Shown: positions 8,311 to 8,660 of the stretch, one piece after another
Layout: each line of letters starts with the position of its first letter
How positions within the stretch are numbered: the first letter of the stretch is position 1
Source of the DNA: Gemmatimonadota bacterium
GTDB taxonomy: Bacteria > Gemmatimonadota > Gemmatimonadetes > Longimicrobiales > RSA9
Length of the DNA stretch: 8,660 bases
Direction of reading: 5' to 3'
Assembly (NCBI GenBank): GCA_019689775.1
Contig: JADGGV010000143.1
Location: 1 to 8,660, forward strand
Notes under the pieces: generated by a model
Database searches by the model: none
What the model was told of the DNA's origin: nothing
The model's input: the letters and a program-made list of their open reading frames with translations, nothing else
Made by a program: the position numbers and the translations under genes

Positions 8311-8327
8311 GGCGTGCGACGCACGCC
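8311..8327. repeat. 17-base palindrome in the TonB-like leader
   Basis: GGCGTGCG-A-CGCACGCC has perfect 8-base arms and a 1-base centre. It ends 6 bases before the Shine-Dalgarno of the TonB-like gene, so it could be a repressor operator, or an RNA hairpin (6-base stem, 5-base loop) close to the ribosome site. Confidence 0.55.
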
Positions 8328-8333
8328 GAAATC

Positions 8334-8339
8334 GGGAGG
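8334..8339 (+). promoter_or_regulatory. Shine-Dalgarno site of the TonB-like gene
   Basis: GGGAGG followed by T (so GGAGGT is present) ends 5 bases before the ATG at 8345. This strong site fixes the start and rules out the kinase's antisense open frame through the same bases. Confidence 0.8.
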
Positions 8340-8344
8340 TGCGC

Positions 8345-8660
8345 ATGACCCCGACGACCCGGGAGCCGAGCCTCACCGCGGCTCCGTGCACGTTGTTGCT
8401 CTCCAGCCGGCCGGTCCGCGAGACGCGGTCCGTGGCCTGGACGACCGCCGCGGCGACCGCGGCTCACGCTGCCGCGCTCGCCCTCCTCCTCTGGGCGACC
8501 GCCCGGATGCCGCCCCTCGCGCCGATCGACGGCACCGACACCATCGTGCTCGAGCTCCCCGAGCCGGGGCTCTCCATGCCGCGGATGCCGGGGCCGGCCG
8601 CGCCGGCGCCCGGGCACGCGGACTCGCCCCGCCGGCCGGCGCCCGCGGCCCGGCCGGCCC
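8345..8660 (+). CDS. TonB-like energy transducer, 3' end missing
   Basis: The first 105 residues of a protein that continues past the right edge. A short N-terminal segment containing SSRPVRETRSVAW is followed by one hydrophobic helix at about 31-53 (AAATAAHAAALALLLWATA), then IVLELPEPG and a proline/alanine-rich stretch. That is the plan of TonB: cytoplasmic N-terminus, inner-membrane anchor, and a Pro-rich linker spanning the periplasm to outer-membrane receptors. His41 within the helix matches the position of the functionally important anchor His of TonB. The C-terminal TonB domain would lie outside the window, so identity rests on N-terminal architecture only; another single-pass envelope protein with a Pro-rich linker is possible. 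It is divergent from the kinase, and a sigma-54-like element and two palindromes lie upstream. Confidence 0.6.
   Translation, partial: MTPTTREPSLTAAPCTLLLSSRPVRETRSVAWTTAAATAAHAAALALLLWATARMPPLAPIDGTDTIVLELPEPGLSMPRMPGPAAPAPGHADSPRRPAPAARPA

Noticed and set aside
8125..8391. Longer kinase start at 8391
   Set aside because: It would add 89 Arg-rich residues before TM1 and overlap the divergent TonB-like start and its Shine-Dalgarno.

Overview
The window is very GC-rich, with strong G/C preference at third codon positions in every gene. It looks like ordinary bacterial chromosome: no tRNA or rRNA genes, CRISPR array, insertion sequence or phage gene was found. The mix of a CHASE3/GAF sensor kinase, an NtrC-type regulator, a divergent PRPP synthetase, a YcbB-type L,D-transpeptidase, a triple-BON protein and a TonB-like protein fits a high-GC Gram-negative bacterium. 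I lean towards Gemmatimonadota, from the feel of the proteins only; other GC-rich phyla are possible.

Layout, left to right. (1) The 3' part of a short-chain dehydrogenase gene (+, cut by the left edge) converges on (2) a sigma-54-dependent response regulator (-); a strong nested hairpin lies between them. (3) A gene-free divergent spacer of about 300 bases separates the regulator from (4) a ribose-phosphate pyrophosphokinase-like gene (+), followed closely, possibly with coupled translation, by (5) a secreted L,D-transpeptidase (+). The transpeptidase frame has no stop where the family normally ends and runs on antisense into (6) a triple-BON-domain gene (-). (7) A membrane histidine kinase (-) lies directly upstream of the BON gene and probably shares its transcript. 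(8) A divergent spacer of 220 bases packed with inverted repeats and a sigma-54-like promoter candidate separates the kinase from (9) the start of a TonB-like gene (+), cut by the right edge.

Several genes concern the envelope: peptidoglycan cross-linking (transpeptidase), transmembrane sensing (kinase), energy transfer to the outer membrane (TonB-like) and possibly stress (BON). The regulator and the kinase are about 4 kb apart and neither has an adjacent partner, so pairing them is speculative. No new multi-gene system is evident. The most interesting stretch is the kinase/TonB divergent region, where a large nested palindrome, a -24/-12-like element and a leader palindrome sit in an order that would suit enhancer-dependent control.
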